Part shown: piece after piece, positions 1 to 9,213 of the stretch
Layout: every line of letters starts with the position of its first letter
Numbering within the stretch: the stretch's first letter is position 1
Source: Bacteroidota bacterium
GTDB taxonomy: Bacteria; Bacteroidota; Bacteroidia; J057; JADKCL01
Length of the DNA stretch: 64,000 nt
NCBI GenBank assembly: GCA_016718825.1
Contig: JADKCL010000014.1
Location: forward strand, 136,397-200,396
Direction of reading: 5' to 3'
Position numbers and translations under genes: made by a program
The notes under the pieces: model-generated
What the model was told of the DNA's origin: nothing
Database searches by the model: none
Seen by the model: the letters and a program-made list of their open reading frames with translations, nothing else

Positions 1-686
1 TTGCCGCCGACTTGAGGTTCGCCCGAGAATACAACCGCAACTTTGCCCTTCAGGTCCAAGCCCTTCAGGTTGTCATATTCCTTGGTATCAATGCCATAAC
101 CGGCAAAAACATAATCCGCATCAAAGCTCTCCGCCATGCCCATCTTGCTCATGCAGATGAAATCTGTTCCGGATGCGAGTTGTTCCTTGCCTGTCAAGGA
201 AATCACAGCGGACTTGACTTCCAAGCGAATGAGGCCGTATTCTTGGTACCAACTGCCCTTGTTTCCCGGCTTGAGACCTATTTTCTGGAACTGCGAGGCC
301 AAATAGCGTGCAGCAACCTTTTGTCCGCGGGTTCCGGTTTCCCGTCCTTCCAATTCGTCGGATGCGATGAAGGTCAAGAGTGCCTCAAGATCCTCAGCTG
401 TGATCGTGCTTGCGTATTTTTTGACCAATTCAGCCTGATCCGGCGACATTTCGTCGATTTTCGCCGAACTCATCGGCGGGGTCGCGGTCGAAAAAGTCCC
501 CGTTCCCGTCGATGGATTCGGATTCGTTTTGCTCATTCCGCTACTGGAAGGGGCAGACGACGAAGATCCGCTTGAAGTGTTGTTTTGAATCACGCGCGGA
601 TCATGCGGTTTGGGAACCTGCGCCCATACAAGGCTCACAGGCAACAACATGGCGCTAGCAAGGATGAACTTGGAGAAAAACTTCAT
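1..686 (-). CDS. Peptidase family M28 protein, N-terminal part (runs off window)
   Basis: The reading frame opens at ATG 686 and is still open at base 1, so only about 228 N-terminal residues are present. The protein begins with a typical signal peptide (MKFFSKFILASAMLLPVSL, cleavage near VWAQ) and a Ser/Pro-rich linker. It then has the segment LASDELEGRETGTRGQ followed by an amphipathic helix, which is the standard entry into secreted M28 zinc aminopeptidases. The last visible part (YDNLKGLDLKGKVAVVFSGE) resembles the PA domain inserted in many M28 enzymes. The zinc ligands lie outside the window, so catalytic competence cannot be judged. It is probably an exported aminopeptidase of the periplasm or outer surface. 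The family call is fairly sure; the exact substrate is unknown. Confidence 0.82.
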   Translation of the reverse strand, partial: MKFFSKFILASAMLLPVSLVWAQVPKPHDPRVIQNNTSSGSSSSAPSSSGMSKTNPNPSTGTGTFSTATPPMSSAKIDEMSPDQAELVKKYASTITAEDLEALLTFIASDELEGRETGTRGQKVAARYLASQFQKIGLKPGNKGSWYQEYGLIRLEVKSAVISLTGKEQLASGTDFICMSKMGMAESFDADYVFAGYGIDTKEYDNLKGLDLKGKVAVVFSGEPQVGG

Positions 687-758
687 AGGTGAAAGTTCGG
701 GAAAAGCTGAGATATGCGGGGGTAATCTTTTGCGAAAGCCTTGAGAACCAACAAATAA

Positions 759-1205
759 TTAGTCGTGAATCGCGATTTTATCAACGCGATTCTGATGTCT
801 TCCGCCTTCAAAGTCAGTGTCGAGGAAGGTGCGCACGATTTCCTCGGCGACCTCAAGGGTGATGAACCTTGCGGGAAGGCAGATCACGTTGGCATCGTTG
901 TGACGACGCGCCAAACTGGCCAATTCGGGTTCCCAAGCGATGGCAGCGCGAACGCCGGCATACTTGTTGGCCGTGATGCAAACACCATTCGCGGAACCGC
1001 AAATCAAGATTCCCTTGGCGAATTCACCCGCTTCCACGGCCTTCGCAAGCGGATGGACGTAGTCGGGATAGTCGCAAGAGGCCTCGGAATCCGTGCCGTA
1101 ATCGGTGACTTTGTAACCCAATTGCTCCAAAAAGCCTTTCATGGCGGCCTTGTACTGGAATCCGGCGTGGTCGCCAGCGATTGCGATCGTTTTTGTATTA
1201 CTCAT
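759..1205 (-). CDS. rpiB: Ribose-5-phosphate isomerase B
   Basis: This 148-residue cytoplasmic enzyme interconverts ribose 5-phosphate and ribulose 5-phosphate in the pentose phosphate pathway. The LacAB/RpiB signature is clear: IAGDHAG at residues 9-14, the catalytic-loop motif ICGSANGVCITANK with Cys69, and RRHNDANVICLPAR around His102. I chose ATG 1205 because the sequence before it is highly charged, unconserved and lies inside the end of tatC. From 1205 the length matches the family. The start overlaps the tatC stop by eight bases (ATGAGTAA), which suggests translational coupling with tatC in one transcript. Confidence 0.95.
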   Translation of the reverse strand: MSNTKTIAIAGDHAGFQYKAAMKGFLEQLGYKVTDYGTDSEASCDYPDYVHPLAKAVEAGEFAKGILICGSANGVCITANKYAGVRAAIAWEPELASLARRHNDANVICLPARFITLEVAEEIVRTFLDTDFEGGRHQNRVDKIAIHD

Positions 1206-2358
1206 CTTCTTCTTCAACTTCCGCAACGGCGGGTTTAACATCATTTTCTCTTTCGGCGGCTGCTTCTCTGGCTTTGCGTTTGAAGACGCGCGCACTGATC
1301 AAAATGCTGATCTCGTACAAAATCATCAACGGCGTAAACACCAACAACTGACTGAACGGATCCGGCGAAGGCGTGATCAAGGCTGCAATGATCAACAAGA
1401 CCACGATCGAATGCCTTCTGTATTTCCGCAAAAATGCCGGAGTGACCAAGCCGATCAAGGAAAGGTAATAGATCACCAACGGCAGTTGGAACACCAATCC
1501 GGTTCCAAACAGCACGGTCAATTCGAAACTGATCACATCGCCGATTCGCCAGATGTTTTGCGCTTCCTCAAACAGCACGAACTGCGCGAGAAAAAGCACG
1601 GAGGTCGGCAGAATCACGAAGTACCCAAAGGCGACACCGATGAAAAACAGCACGCTGGTGGTGACCACATTCCATCGAATCCGGCCGGCCTCCTTACGCG
1701 ACAAAGCAGGTCGGATAAAGCGCCACAATTCCCAGCTAATGAATGGAAATGCAGCGATCAAACCCGCAAAGAAGGCGTAGATCAACGCCTTCATGAACTG
1801 CTCATAAGGCGAGGTCGCCTGAATCGCCACCATTTCGCCTTGTTTGGTTTTCAGCTGAAAACCACCCATTTGGCCGGATTCGATGAATTTGCGGGCATCG
1901 ATGCGCAGGTGAATGGGTACCGTCTTGGCTGAATTGTCCTTGCTTTGCGGAATGGATGACAATTCTGCGGAATCTCCAATTTCAGGCGGGGCGTTCGGGA
2001 TGGAGGCGTTGGGATCTGCCAGCAAATTTCCTTGAAGGGTCATCATGGCTTCCAGATCGATGCTATCGGCCTTCATCGTAAAAAATGCCCCGTTTTTCTC
2101 CTCTGGTGGACAAAAATCGTCGGTGATGTGCTCACAAATGAGGCGATAGGTCACAAAATCATACCGGAAAGGCGCCATAAATACGCCTCCAATTACCTCC
2201 ACACGGTAGATGAACAACACGACTGCAAAAATGGAAATGGCAATGACCATCCGGACCAAGTGCCAACGCAGCTCCTCCAAGTGGTCGAAAAACGACATCT
2301 CCTCCGGATCTTGGTCCAGACCACGCTTTACTTTTTTTCGCCAGGAAAATATGCCCAC
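1198..2358 (-). CDS. tatC: Sec-independent protein translocase subunit TatC
   Basis: TatC is the multispanning inner-membrane receptor for twin-arginine signal peptides. The N-terminal segment SFFDHLEELRWHLVR is the TatC cytoplasmic signature, followed by a first membrane helix. About six helices are visible, including the PFISWELWRFIRPAL and ITPSPDPFSQLLVFTP blocks near the C-terminus. Between helix 1 and helix 2 there is a polar insertion of about 120 residues (roughly 65-180), so at 386 residues the protein is much longer than the E. coli type. Such insertions occur in Bacteroidota TatC. The first codon at 2358 is GTG; an ATG twenty codons on (2298), just before SFFDHLEEL, is an alternative start. 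No tatA is nearby. The gene overlaps rpiB. Confidence 0.93.
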   Translation of the reverse strand: MGIFSWRKKVKRGLDQDPEEMSFFDHLEELRWHLVRMVIAISIFAVVLFIYRVEVIGGVFMAPFRYDFVTYRLICEHITDDFCPPEEKNGAFFTMKADSIDLEAMMTLQGNLLADPNASIPNAPPEIGDSAELSSIPQSKDNSAKTVPIHLRIDARKFIESGQMGGFQLKTKQGEMVAIQATSPYEQFMKALIYAFFAGLIAAFPFISWELWRFIRPALSRKEAGRIRWNVVTTSVLFFIGVAFGYFVILPTSVLFLAQFVLFEEAQNIWRIGDVISFELTVLFGTGLVFQLPLVIYYLSLIGLVTPAFLRKYRRHSIVVLLIIAALITPSPDPFSQLLVFTPLMILYEISILISARVFKRKAREAAAERENDVKPAVAEVEEEDE

Positions 2359-2390
2359 TCAGCCGCTATTTTTCGATGAAAGCCCGATTC

Positions 2391-3881
2391 TCAGTCAAAA
2401 GAAACTTCGATGAGCTTGAATTCATTTCGCTCGACATTGCCAACCCCGAGGAGCATCATTTTGTTTGGCCCCACCATCGTGCTCCGTCTTGGGAAGAAGA
2501 GATTGTTCTCACGTTCGTTGCGTGCCAAGTCCTTGTGGGTGACTTCGCCCGTTTTCAGGTCAAAACTCGAACAAACGATTTTTCCCTGCGCGCCACGTTC
2601 GTTGAGGTAGACAAAGTGGATTTGACCTTCTGCGATGCCGCAAACATAGCCCAACAATTCGCCGCGGTAGTAGTCGCGCTGCTTCTTTTCAAAGGAATTG
2701 GCCCATTTGATCGCGCCGCTTTTGAGGTCGATTGCCACCGTTGCGATATCGTAGTAGCGGTGCTGCGGCTTGTCGTTGTGCTCGATGATGTAAAATTCCT
2801 CCATCACCCAGTAAAGTTGCCCTTTGTCTTCCCGCAATTCTGATTTGGTGAAATCGGCACCGCGCTCCTTGTAGCGTGTCACCAAGGCGTCGGGCAAATC
2901 CATGATAAACTCCTGGGACTTGACGAGTTCGCGTTTGATGTCAAAGAGCTGATAGACAATCTTATTCCATTTGAGGGGAGTCGAATACTTATTCGCGCCG
3001 TTGAGAAAGCCCTTTTCGCTGCCGTCCGAGAGAATTCCCACAAAGGCCAAATCACCGGAATCCGTAATCTTGATCATCCCTTCGGGAACGGATACGCCCG
3101 GCAAATCCAAGGCGTAGGTGTAGAATTTGCTTTCCTTGTGAACATAACGCACGATCATCGGCTGATGCACGGTGTCCTTAACGGTGTTGGTAGCGGTTTC
3201 ATACACCATGTAGAAGTAGGCATTGCCGCGATTGTCGATCGTCGCTTGCTTGACGAGGTATTTTTGCAAAGTTGGCTCCAACAACAAGCGTTTGCCCCAG
3301 ATTTTCGTGCCGCTATCATCGGTCACAGAGCAAAAGAAATCGCGTTTTTTGTAGCTCGCCCCGGGATTATGGCCCATCCAAAACAGACTTTTTTTGTCCG
3401 GTGAATAGGCGATCACTTCTTCATAGCCCTTTTTCGCCTTTTTGGTATAGGTCGAAATCGTCTGCAGACCTCCGCGATCGTGTCCATCTAAATCCCAGAG
3501 CTGCAATTTTGTAGCCTGACGTTTGATGGCGGGCGAAAATTGGGTGCCAATCACACCGACAGCGCCATCCAAGCGAATCAAATCCGTCACCGCTGTCAGG
3601 CGAGGGTCGCCATCCTTCGTGACCGGCTTGAACCAGACTTCTTCAAACTTGTCGCTGTAGGTCTGTACGTAATAGTTGGCAAATTTCCGCTCAAGGTCAT
3701 TGTTCCAGTACTCGATCACGCTGAACCGGTCGTCTTTGTTGGCGACAATTCCGGTCGGATACCCCATGGTGCTCACTGGATAGTTGAGTCCAAAGGTTTT
3801 TTCGGCGGTGATGCGTTGTGCCGAGACGCTGCCGGTCAAGATCAACACCAAAACGGGCAACAAAATCAATACTTTCTTCAT
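2391..3881 (-). CDS. Secreted protein of unknown function, beta-propeller-like
   Basis: The 496-residue product starts with a clear signal peptide (MKKVLILLPVLVLILTG, cleavage after VSAQ). The mature part has many short beta-strand blocks with aromatic residues and repeated phrases such as WDLDGHD, LFWMGHN, DNRGNAYFYMV and IDLKSGAIKWA. These are the sort seen in propeller proteins that alternate strand and turn. No catalytic motif, lipobox or C-terminal sorting domain is visible, so it is probably periplasmic. It lies 32 bases upstream of tatC on the same strand and just downstream of glyA, so all may be co-transcribed. I do not recognise the family, and the propeller idea is an inference from composition. 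Confidence 0.7.
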   Translation of the reverse strand: MKKVLILLPVLVLILTGSVSAQRITAEKTFGLNYPVSTMGYPTGIVANKDDRFSVIEYWNNDLERKFANYYVQTYSDKFEEVWFKPVTKDGDPRLTAVTDLIRLDGAVGVIGTQFSPAIKRQATKLQLWDLDGHDRGGLQTISTYTKKAKKGYEEVIAYSPDKKSLFWMGHNPGASYKKRDFFCSVTDDSGTKIWGKRLLLEPTLQKYLVKQATIDNRGNAYFYMVYETATNTVKDTVHQPMIVRYVHKESKFYTYALDLPGVSVPEGMIKITDSGDLAFVGILSDGSEKGFLNGANKYSTPLKWNKIVYQLFDIKRELVKSQEFIMDLPDALVTRYKERGADFTKSELREDKGQLYWVMEEFYIIEHNDKPQHRYYDIATVAIDLKSGAIKWANSFEKKQRDYYRGELLGYVCGIAEGQIHFVYLNERGAQGKIVCSSFDLKTGEVTHKDLARNERENNLFFPRRSTMVGPNKMMLLGVGNVERNEFKLIEVSFD

Positions 3882-3910
3882 ACGCGATCGAAATGGATCA
3901 AAAACTCGAA

Positions 3911-5203
3911 TCAGGAATGCTCCAAATTGGGAACGGCCTCATACTGAAGGGGAAATGCCATCATTTTTTCGTGGATTTCGCCTTTGACACGGTTGATGAC
4001 AGCTTCATTTTCCGGCGCTTCCAACACTTGGTCGATTTTCTCGGCAATGAACAGCATGTCATCTTCCAGCAAACCCCTTGAGGTGACAGCCGCAGTTCCG
4101 ATGCGGATACCGCTTGTCACAAACGGGCTTTCCGTATCGAAGGGCACCATGTTTTTGTTGACAGTGATGTCAGCAGCGACAAGGGCATTTTCGGCGATTT
4201 TCCCATTGAGACCTTTGCTACGCAAATCGACCAACATCAAGTGGTTGTCGGTACCATCGCTGATAATCTTATAGCCACGGGCGATCATGGCATCGGCCAT
4301 GACCTTTGCGTTGCGAATCACCTGCTGCCCGTAAGCCTTGAACGAAGGCTGCAATGCCTCGCCAAAAGCCACAGCCTTGGAGGCGATCACGTGCATCAGC
4401 GGGCCACCTTGGGAGCCGGGAAACACGGCGCCATCGAGCAATGCGCTCATTTTGATGGGCGTGCCATTTTTCATGGTCTTGCCAAATGGATTGTCGAAAT
4501 CATTGCCCATCATGATCAGTCCACCACGTGGACCGCGAAGGGTCTTGTGCGTGGTCGTCGTGACGATATGGCAATGCTCCATGGGGTTGTTGAGCAAGCC
4601 TGCGGCGATCAAACCTGCAGGGTGGGCGATATCGGCCATGAGCAGCGCCCCGACTTCGTCGGCGATGGCGCGCATGGTCGCATAGTCCCAGTCGCGGGCA
4701 TAGGCGCTTGCGCCGGCGATGATCATCTTCGGACGCTCACGCAAGGCCACTTCGCGAATCTTGTTGAAATCGATTCGACCCGTCTCCTTCTCCACCCCAT
4801 AGAATACTGGATGATAGAGCTTTCCGCTGAAATTAACCGGGCTGCCGTGGGTCAAGTGACCGCCATGGCTCAGGTCAAATCCAAGGATTTTATCGCCAGG
4901 TTGCAAGCAAGCCAGCATCACAGCAAAGTTTGCCTGTGAACCGGAATGCGGTTGCACGTTGCACCATTCGGCACCAAAAAGCTGCTTGGCACGGTCGCGG
5001 GCGATGTTTTCCGCCTCATCGACAAAGTGACAACCGCCGTAGTAGCGTTTGCCGGGCAAGCCCTCGGCATATTTGTTGGTCAGGCAGGAGCCCATGGCCT
5101 CCAAAACCGCCTGTGAAACAAAATTCTCCGAGGCAATCAGTTCGAGGCCTTCCTTTTGCCTGTGAAATTCCTTGTCAATGATGTCAAAAATGGGATCACG
5201 CAT
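3911..5203 (-). CDS. glyA: Serine hydroxymethyltransferase
   Basis: GlyA converts serine and tetrahydrofolate to glycine and 5,10-methylene-tetrahydrofolate, the main one-carbon source of the cell. The 430-residue length is normal. Visible hallmarks are LIASENFVS near residue 22, NKYAEGLPGKRYYGG around 43-57, DIAHPAGLIAAG near 191-202, and the PLP-lysine motif TTTTHKTLRGPRGG with Lys220. The start ATG at 5203 gives the usual N-terminus (MRDPIFDIIDKE). A divergent gene begins at 5382, leaving 178 bases for both promoters. No folate-type riboswitch was recognised in that gap. Confidence 0.97.
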   Translation of the reverse strand: MRDPIFDIIDKEFHRQKEGLELIASENFVSQAVLEAMGSCLTNKYAEGLPGKRYYGGCHFVDEAENIARDRAKQLFGAEWCNVQPHSGSQANFAVMLACLQPGDKILGFDLSHGGHLTHGSPVNFSGKLYHPVFYGVEKETGRIDFNKIREVALRERPKMIIAGASAYARDWDYATMRAIADEVGALLMADIAHPAGLIAAGLLNNPMEHCHIVTTTTHKTLRGPRGGLIMMGNDFDNPFGKTMKNGTPIKMSALLDGAVFPGSQGGPLMHVIASKAVAFGEALQPSFKAYGQQVIRNAKVMADAMIARGYKIISDGTDNHLMLVDLRSKGLNGKIAENALVAADITVNKNMVPFDTESPFVTSGIRIGTAAVTSRGLLEDDMLFIAEKIDQVLEAPENEAVINRVKGEIHEKMMAFPLQYEAVPNLEHS

Positions 5204-5381
5204 GCTTTTGCATTTGAATTTGAGCGCGAAGTTACTGCAAATTCAGGTACCGAGAAGGCTGTTTCTGAGGATGTGGAAAACCGCAGGACCGATGGGGAAA
5301 TTTCCCGTTCGCTGGAGATTCGGAGAAATGATGAGCCGCGCATCCCTATCGAATTCATCAAAACAAGCTATCTTCGGAGGG

Positions 5382-7793
5382 ATGCATGCATTTCACCGGC
5401 TTCGTTTCTGCATTGTCTTGACAGTTTTGGTCATGTGCTTTGCGCATGTGCCAGCCCAGGTGACAGGTTGGATTGTCGACGGCGAAGACGGGGATTCATT
5501 GCCATTTGCCTACCTGATCAACCTGAATTCTCAAAAGGGCTGCTTTTCAGGGCTTGACGGCCACTTCGAATTGGAGGTCCGGCCTGAAGGGGATTCTGTC
5601 AAAATCAGTTTGCTTGGCTATTTGCCACGGACACTTTTCCTTGGTCCCAAAGCAGAAATGCAAATCCAGCTCCTGCCGGGGGGCGTCAATATTCAGTCCG
5701 TCTTGATTACCCCAACGGAAAATCCGGCATTGAGGATTGTACGCAACGTGGTCGAGAACCGGGACAGCAACAATCCGCAAAACCTCAACGACTACAGCAG
5801 CAAAAGCTACAACAAACTCAGTGCGCGCCAGGACTACCCCAGCCAAACACCTGACAGTCTGCGCATTCCACATCACATTTTCCTTTCAGAAACCGTCACG
5901 GAACGGCTTCAAATCCGGCAGGGAAAGGTGCAGGAAAGAATCCTGTCGGCAAGATTGGCGGGATATCCGGGAAAGGTGATCCCCTTCACGGCCGGGGATT
6001 TGCAGGATTTGAGCTTTTACACCAACTACATCGCAGTTTTTGGCCAGCCGTTCCTCAATCCTGCCTCCAATCCCGGGCTTCAAAACTACCAATTCACCTT
6101 GATCGACACCATGCTTTCAGGGCCGGATTCCATCTTTACCCTTCATTTCGAACCGGGAAAAACGACATTTGATGGCTTTTCTGGCGAGCTCAGGGTGCAA
6201 AGTGGTAGCTGGGCCTTGCTCACCGTGGATGCCGATCTCGTTATCAGCGAGGCAAGTCTTTTGCTCAAAAGCGGACATATCCGGCAGATTTACACCCAAC
6301 TGCCTGACGGACATTGGGTTCCTTCGCAGCTCAACACAGAAATCAAGACCAAATCCCTGAGCAAAAATGAGCCTGTCCGGTTTCAATTCAACGGATTTTC
6401 CAGCTTCTCTGCGCATGTCATCGGCGATTCAGCCATTCAAAGATTCCGGTCAGAAGATGTTTTGGTGGTCGCCGAAAGTGCAGGCAAAGAAGACAGCTTG
6501 CTGAAATCCGCCCGGTCTATTCCCTTGGATACGCTGGACAGGATGAGCTATCGACGCTTGGACAGCCTGGGTCGCGCCTTTGGCTTAAACCGCGTGTTTG
6601 ACCAGACTTGGAAAATCAGCGACGGGAAATTGATGTTGGGTCCGGTGGACCTTTTGCTGGAGCGCATTGTGACCAACAATCAGGTGGAAAAACTGCGGAT
6701 TGGATTTGGGATTGAGACCAACAGCAAACTGAGCAAACGGTTCGATATCGGCATTTTTGCTGGCTGGGGAATTGCAGATCGCCAAGCCAAATGGGGTGCA
6801 AATATTCAAGTGACACCTTTGGGAGACGATCGATTGTATTTCGGGGTTTCGCGCAGTTATGACCTCGTCGAAAGCGGTTTCAGGCGACTGGGAATCAGAC
6901 CCGAACGTGGGCTCCACCAAAATATCTACCGGGAATTCGGGATCCGGAACTGGTATTTGAAAGACATGGATTATGTCGATACCCGGGAAATCTGGATCGG
7001 TACACGGCTTCCCTCGGATTTGGGCATACGCATCGGGCGAAGGTTGGAAACCAGCCTGAACGGCTATGGAGCGCGGTTTGACGGAGACTCAAGCCACCAA
7101 TTTGACGAGGCTGAAATCCTGCTGCGTTGGGCGCCCGGTGCGCAGTATGCGACAAGTGCCGGACGACGGCTGCTACTCAGCAACAAAGCGCCTGTCTTCA
7201 TGGCGAGGTTCACCAGAGGACTCGCAACCGACCGCGGAGACTTTGAATACAATGCCTTGGCATTTGCGATGAAACATAGTTTTAATGCCTTCCGAGGAGG
7301 AAAAGCCACGATCCAGATTTTTGCCGGTGGCAACGATCGCACGCTTCCACGCGCCCGCATGCGTGTCTATCGCAGCAACTTTGCCAAAGGCAATTTCACC
7401 GAACTTCCGGGAGCTTTCAATACCATGCGCTACGACGAATTTGCATCTGACGTGTACGCAGAAGGCTTTATTTACTTAAGTCCGCGGTTGCGGTGGCTGC
7501 ATCTCGGCAAGCGGATACAGCCGCGATTGCACCTGTCGATGGCCGCAGCTTGGGGAAGTCTCTACCCAACGAGCAATGACCGCGCTGCCCCGATGGTGCA
7601 TCGTGCTCCCTCCAACGTTTATCTCGAACCCGGACTTACCCTGACGCACTTCCTCCCCGCGCCTAAAATCGACAACTTCGTTGTTTCCTTTATTCGGAGC
7701 ATCGGGGTGGGTGTCTATTATCGGGTTGGGGCTTATTCCTTGCCTACTGTGAGGCAAAATCTTGCATTCCGACTGTCAATCGGGAGGATTTAG
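5382..7793 (+). CDS. DUF5686-type outer-membrane protein with carboxypeptidase-regulatory-like domain
   Basis: From ATG 5382 the product has 803 residues and a signal peptide (HRLRFCIVLTVLVMCFAH, cleavage near VPAQ). Residues of about 28-110 form a carboxypeptidase-regulatory-like fold (VTGWIVDGEDGDSLPFAYL, then GCFSGLDGHFEL), the domain found at the head of TonB-linked and DUF5686 proteins in Bacteroidota. The rest alternates amphipathic strands and ends in a strand with terminal aromatic or hydrophobic residues (LAFRLSIGRI), as expected for an outer-membrane barrel. In-frame ATGs at 5328 and 5331 would lengthen the signal n-region and cannot be excluded. It converges with the next gene, whose stop is only eight bases away. 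The precise role is unknown. Confidence 0.78.
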   Translation: MHAFHRLRFCIVLTVLVMCFAHVPAQVTGWIVDGEDGDSLPFAYLINLNSQKGCFSGLDGHFELEVRPEGDSVKISLLGYLPRTLFLGPKAEMQIQLLPGGVNIQSVLITPTENPALRIVRNVVENRDSNNPQNLNDYSSKSYNKLSARQDYPSQTPDSLRIPHHIFLSETVTERLQIRQGKVQERILSARLAGYPGKVIPFTAGDLQDLSFYTNYIAVFGQPFLNPASNPGLQNYQFTLIDTMLSGPDSIFTLHFEPGKTTFDGFSGELRVQSGSWALLTVDADLVISEASLLLKSGHIRQIYTQLPDGHWVPSQLNTEIKTKSLSKNEPVRFQFNGFSSFSAHVIGDSAIQRFRSEDVLVVAESAGKEDSLLKSARSIPLDTLDRMSYRRLDSLGRAFGLNRVFDQTWKISDGKLMLGPVDLLLERIVTNNQVEKLRIGFGIETNSKLSKRFDIGIFAGWGIADRQAKWGANIQVTPLGDDRLYFGVSRSYDLVESGFRRLGIRPERGLHQNIYREFGIRNWYLKDMDYVDTREIWIGTRLPSDLGIRIGRRLETSLNGYGARFDGDSSHQFDEAEILLRWAPGAQYATSAGRRLLLSNKAPVFMARFTRGLATDRGDFEYNALAFAMKHSFNAFRGGKATIQIFAGGNDRTLPRARMRVYRSNFAKGNFTELPGAFNTMRYDEFASDVYAEGFIYLSPRLRWLHLGKRIQPRLHLSMAAAWGSLYPTSNDRAAPMVHRAPSNVYLEPGLTLTHFLPAPKIDNFVVSFIRSIGVGVYYRVGAYSLPTVRQNLAFRLSIGRI

Positions 7794-7801
7794 GAAGTTT
7801 T

Positions 7802-8557
7802 TCATTCCATTTTCACCTCTAAAACCGAAGTGGTGATCCAAATTTCGTCTTCGTTGTACACTCTGAAGGTGTAAATTCCAGCTCCGGAAAATTGGTAGGG
7901 AAACTGCGAATAAGTCCAATTCGGGTCCAAGGTAAACTCCATGGTTTCTACGTAAGTGCCTGCACCTTTTCCTGATCCCACCCAGACATCGACAAAAATG
8001 TGATGGGTTTTAAATGGTCGGATGTGGCGCAGCAATACGGCGAGTGTAGAGGTATTTCCCGGCGGAATGGTTACCGCTTTCAGGGCAGAATCTGGCATGC
8101 CTTTGGTGGCCGATTTGCAGAAAATCAGTCTTGCGCCCTCAAAGTACTCCGGACTGTTTTCCTCCTCCTTGACGATCACCTCGACCTCGCCCCTGCAGAT
8201 TTCCTTTTTTGCGGCATCCATGACGAGTACCCGGTACCGCCCCGTTTGCTGAAAACGATAGGAAATCAGCAACCAGTTTTTGTTGTGATCGACGGCGCTC
8301 GTCTTGGTATCAAACTCAGCATACTGCCCATCGCGCTGATAATCAATGAAAAAATAGAGCTTTTCCGTACGAATGGGTTCTGGATTCCGAAATAAGATTT
8401 CGATGTTTTGCCCAAATCGCTCCAATTCAAACTGTTTGCCAGACCCTAAAGGAAGGCCGCTTTCTGTATGGTCAAGGCAAAAGGTGATGTCTTGCGCGTT
8501 GCCGGGCAAGGCACACATCATCCATGCAAAACCAACGAAGAAAAGCTTCAGTCTCAT
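7802..8557 (-). CDS. Secreted hypothetical protein
   Basis: Starting at ATG 8557 the protein has 251 residues and a signal peptide (MRLKLFFVGFAWMMCALPG, cleavage after NAQ). The longer open frame upstream lacks any sensible N-terminus, so I prefer this start. The mature protein looks all-beta, with repeated phrases such as YFFIDYQRDGQY, YRFQQTGRYRVLV and YQFSGAGIYTFRVYNED, suggesting two or three immunoglobulin-like domains. No T9SS sorting domain, lipobox or catalytic motif is present. The gene is divergent from the small secreted protein at 8697, leaving about 140 bases between them for both promoters. Function not recognised. Confidence 0.68.
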   Translation of the reverse strand: MRLKLFFVGFAWMMCALPGNAQDITFCLDHTESGLPLGSGKQFELERFGQNIEILFRNPEPIRTEKLYFFIDYQRDGQYAEFDTKTSAVDHNKNWLLISYRFQQTGRYRVLVMDAAKKEICRGEVEVIVKEEENSPEYFEGARLIFCKSATKGMPDSALKAVTIPPGNTSTLAVLLRHIRPFKTHHIFVDVWVGSGKGAGTYVETMEFTLDPNWTYSQFPYQFSGAGIYTFRVYNEDEIWITTSVLEVKME

Positions 8558-8696
8558 CACGTGGCTAAATTTAGCACAGGATTGCCAAACTTTGGAGACG
8601 ATCCCGGTCAAAACAAAACTGATGCAAAACGCATTCCAAGACTGATCCAAACAGATGGGAAAAATCGTAAGTTGCAGAAACGAAATGTTGCAACCG

Positions 8697-9101
8697 ATGA
8701 AAAAAGTTTCCACTTACTTGATTTTGATGCTTGTAGGCATCTTCCTTTCACAGAATGCCATTGCCCAGAAAGGCGATATCGCTTCGGTCGTCACCCACAA
8801 ATGGCGGGTGATTTGGTATTCCGACGATGGCGTTGAGAAAAACATGCTGGAAAAGAAACAACAATTGGTCCTGAGGGCTGATGGCACTGGCGAAATGTTC
8901 ATGCTCGGCGAAAAGGTCGGTCCGGTGACTTGGTCTGTTGCCGAAGGAAAAGACAAAATCACCTTCCAGGACGATCCCATCGCGCCGGCCTATATCGTAA
9001 AGGTGACCAAATACAAAAACGGCAAAAACATGCTTTTCACAGGCGAATTGCCCACGGGTACGATTCGCAAGGTGTACTTCGAGATGTTGAGTGGAAAATG
9101 A
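8697..9101 (+). CDS. Small secreted protein, lipocalin-like
   Basis: The 134-residue product begins at ATG 8697 with a signal peptide (MKKVSTYLILMLVGIFL, cleavage after AIAQ). The mature part of about 110 residues has strands ending in Trp, Asp and Gly (HKWRVIWYSDDG, LVLRADGTGEMF, VTWSVAEGKDKITF). This is reminiscent of small lipocalin-like domains that measure a threshold value plus degraded strands, but the similarity is only of pattern. It is followed by a strong hairpin terminator and converges on the SprB-like gene. No specific function can be assigned. Confidence 0.65.
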   Translation: MKKVSTYLILMLVGIFLSQNAIAQKGDIASVVTHKWRVIWYSDDGVEKNMLEKKQQLVLRADGTGEMFMLGEKVGPVTWSVAEGKDKITFQDDPIAPAYIVKVTKYKNGKNMLFTGELPTGTIRKVYFEMLSGK

Positions 9102-9161
9102 GATTCCATTAGGGATCTCGCCCCGATCAACTTCCTAAGTTTGACCGAAGGCTTCCAAAGC

Positions 9162-9193
9162 AAATGCCCGCTCCAATGAAAGAGCGGGCATTT
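9162..9193. terminator. Bidirectional rho-independent terminator
   Basis: A ten-base stem (atgcccgctc at 9164-9173 and gagcgggcat at 9182-9191) closes an eight-base loop. It is flanked by A residues on the left and T residues on the right, so it works for either strand. It sits between the convergent genes ending at 9101 and 9214. Confidence 0.85.
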
Positions 9194-9213
9194 GTATTGA
9201 GTTTGAATCCGAC

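Noticed and set aside
4241..4939. Plus-strand open frame of 232 codons
   Set aside because: It is the shadow of glyA, which is certain.
5172..5381. Extended start of the DUF5686-type gene
   Set aside because: The first 70 codons overlap the start of glyA and lack signal-peptide character; ATG 5382 leads straight into a signal sequence.
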